NCBI GenBank assembly: GCA_026008535.1
Contig: BRKX01000013.1
Span: 58,911,726-58,975,725 of the forward strand
Source of the DNA: Perilla frutescens
Lineage: Eukaryota > Streptophyta > Magnoliopsida > Lamiales > Lamiaceae
Reading direction: 5' to 3'
DNA length: 64,000 bases
Under the pieces are notes generated by a model. That model did not search any database. It was given only the letters and a program-made list of their open reading frames with translations, and was not told the origin of the DNA. Of the stretch, positions 63,951 through 64,000 are shown piece by piece; within the stretch, counting starts at the first letter, position 1, and each line of letters starts with the position of its first letter. The position numbers and the translations under genes were made by a program.

Positions 63951-64000
63951 GTTCAAAAAAGCTAGATTTTATAAAAATCCCGGCGGTCACACAGGGCTCG

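Larger units (their letters stand above)
1..64000. repeat. Satellite DNA array, ~528-bp monomer, about 122 head-to-tail copies
   Basis: The same sequence recurs every 526-530 bp from the first to the last base, always in the same orientation. The phase marker GTTCAAAAATGCTAGATTT gives monomer starts at 205, 734, 1262, 1790 and so on to 63951; the starts are listed in the block entries. Copies differ by scattered substitutions and small indels, with a few larger deletions. Two main variants exist. Type A has CATATGGATTCATTC and CTGGCCGACGGGCTTG. Type B has CATATGCATTCTTTC and ATGGCCGACGGACTTG. No stretch over 300 bp lacks the repeat. Such arrays are typical of eukaryotic heterochromatin and have no known protein product. 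The family and the chromosomal position are not recognised; centromeric, pericentromeric and subtelomeric locations all remain possible. Confidence 0.98.
62163..64000. repeat. Right block: more diverged monomers
   Basis: Monomers start at 62163, 62691, 63219 and 63747, and a partial one at 63951. The monomer at 62163 carries the CCCGAGCACTAC, AAATTGTTACG set also found at 29.6, 38.0, 39.6, 41.2 and 44.8 kb. Those at 62691 and 63219 carry many private changes (ACATGACATGACCC, TACGTGTTTGG, GTGATCAAAATCGAACG). Divergence resembles the 18.6-23.2 kb block. This could be the approach to an array edge or just an older stretch; the window ends before that can be told. Confidence 0.75.

Noticed and set aside
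1..64000. CRISPR array
   Set aside because: Repeats are hundreds of bp long and directly adjacent, with no unique spacers and no cas genes.
1..64000. Ribosomal intergenic-spacer repeats
   Set aside because: No rRNA coding sequence or recognisable promoter occurs in 64 kb, and the array is far longer than usual spacer subrepeats. A spacer origin of the ancestral unit cannot be excluded without a search.
1..64000. Assembly artefact producing the array
   Set aside because: Monomers carry many different private variants arranged in consistent local patterns, which collapse or looping would not create. Local copy numbers, especially at 55.3-57.7 kb, could still be wrong and need read support.

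Overview
The whole 64-kb window is one uninterrupted tandem satellite-DNA array. A unit of about 528 bp repeats head to tail about 122 times, all copies in the same orientation. I found no protein gene, RNA gene, transposon, CRISPR array or unique sequence. An array of this length and homogeneity points to constitutive heterochromatin of a eukaryotic chromosome (centromeric, pericentromeric or subtelomeric). A plant is my best guess from style and unit size, but I do not recognise the satellite family and the sequence alone does not fix the taxon.

The monomer is itself composite. Taking its start at GTTCAAAAATGCTAGATTT, it divides into three diverged subunits of about 179, 182 and 167 bp that share an opening (GTTC-AA...), a middle GGCC-rich patch and an ending (CGAATTAGG ... 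ATTCATAATTG). The 528-bp unit therefore looks like an old triplication of a roughly 176-bp ancestral repeat. Subunit 3 carries a cluster of short palindromes and a 9-bp-stem hairpin. Many of the array's indels, and several inversions of the hairpin loop, fall there.

Layout. 1-2.8 kb: a uniform left subfamily, all type A. 2.7-10.6 kb: a seven-monomer segment duplicated in tandem, with one monomer gained or lost. 10.6-15.9 kb: irregular A/B mixture. 16.0-18.1 kb: two near-identical 1,055-bp AB dimers. 18.1-23.2 kb: the most diverged interior monomers, including one with a 129-bp deletion. 23.2-26.4 kb: three copies of a 1,057-bp dimer. 26.4-32.7 kb: a duplication at 3,594-bp spacing. 32.7-37.9 kb: a 1,576-bp trimer duplication and a segment related to 28.5-30.0 kb. 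37.9-42.7 kb: three copies of a 1,582-bp trimer. 42.7-52.7 kb: mixed trimers and dimers. 52.7-59.0 kb: four copies of another trimer. 59.0-62.2 kb: two copies of a third trimer. 62.2-64.0 kb: more diverged monomers ending in a 323-bp deletion.

The window thus shows short local higher-order repeats (two, three or seven monomers) that arose repeatedly and replaced one another along the array, as expected from unequal crossover, gene conversion or replication slippage. The minus-strand open frames of 60-110 codons that recur once per monomer are a by-product of repeating the same sequence, and I do not annotate them as genes.
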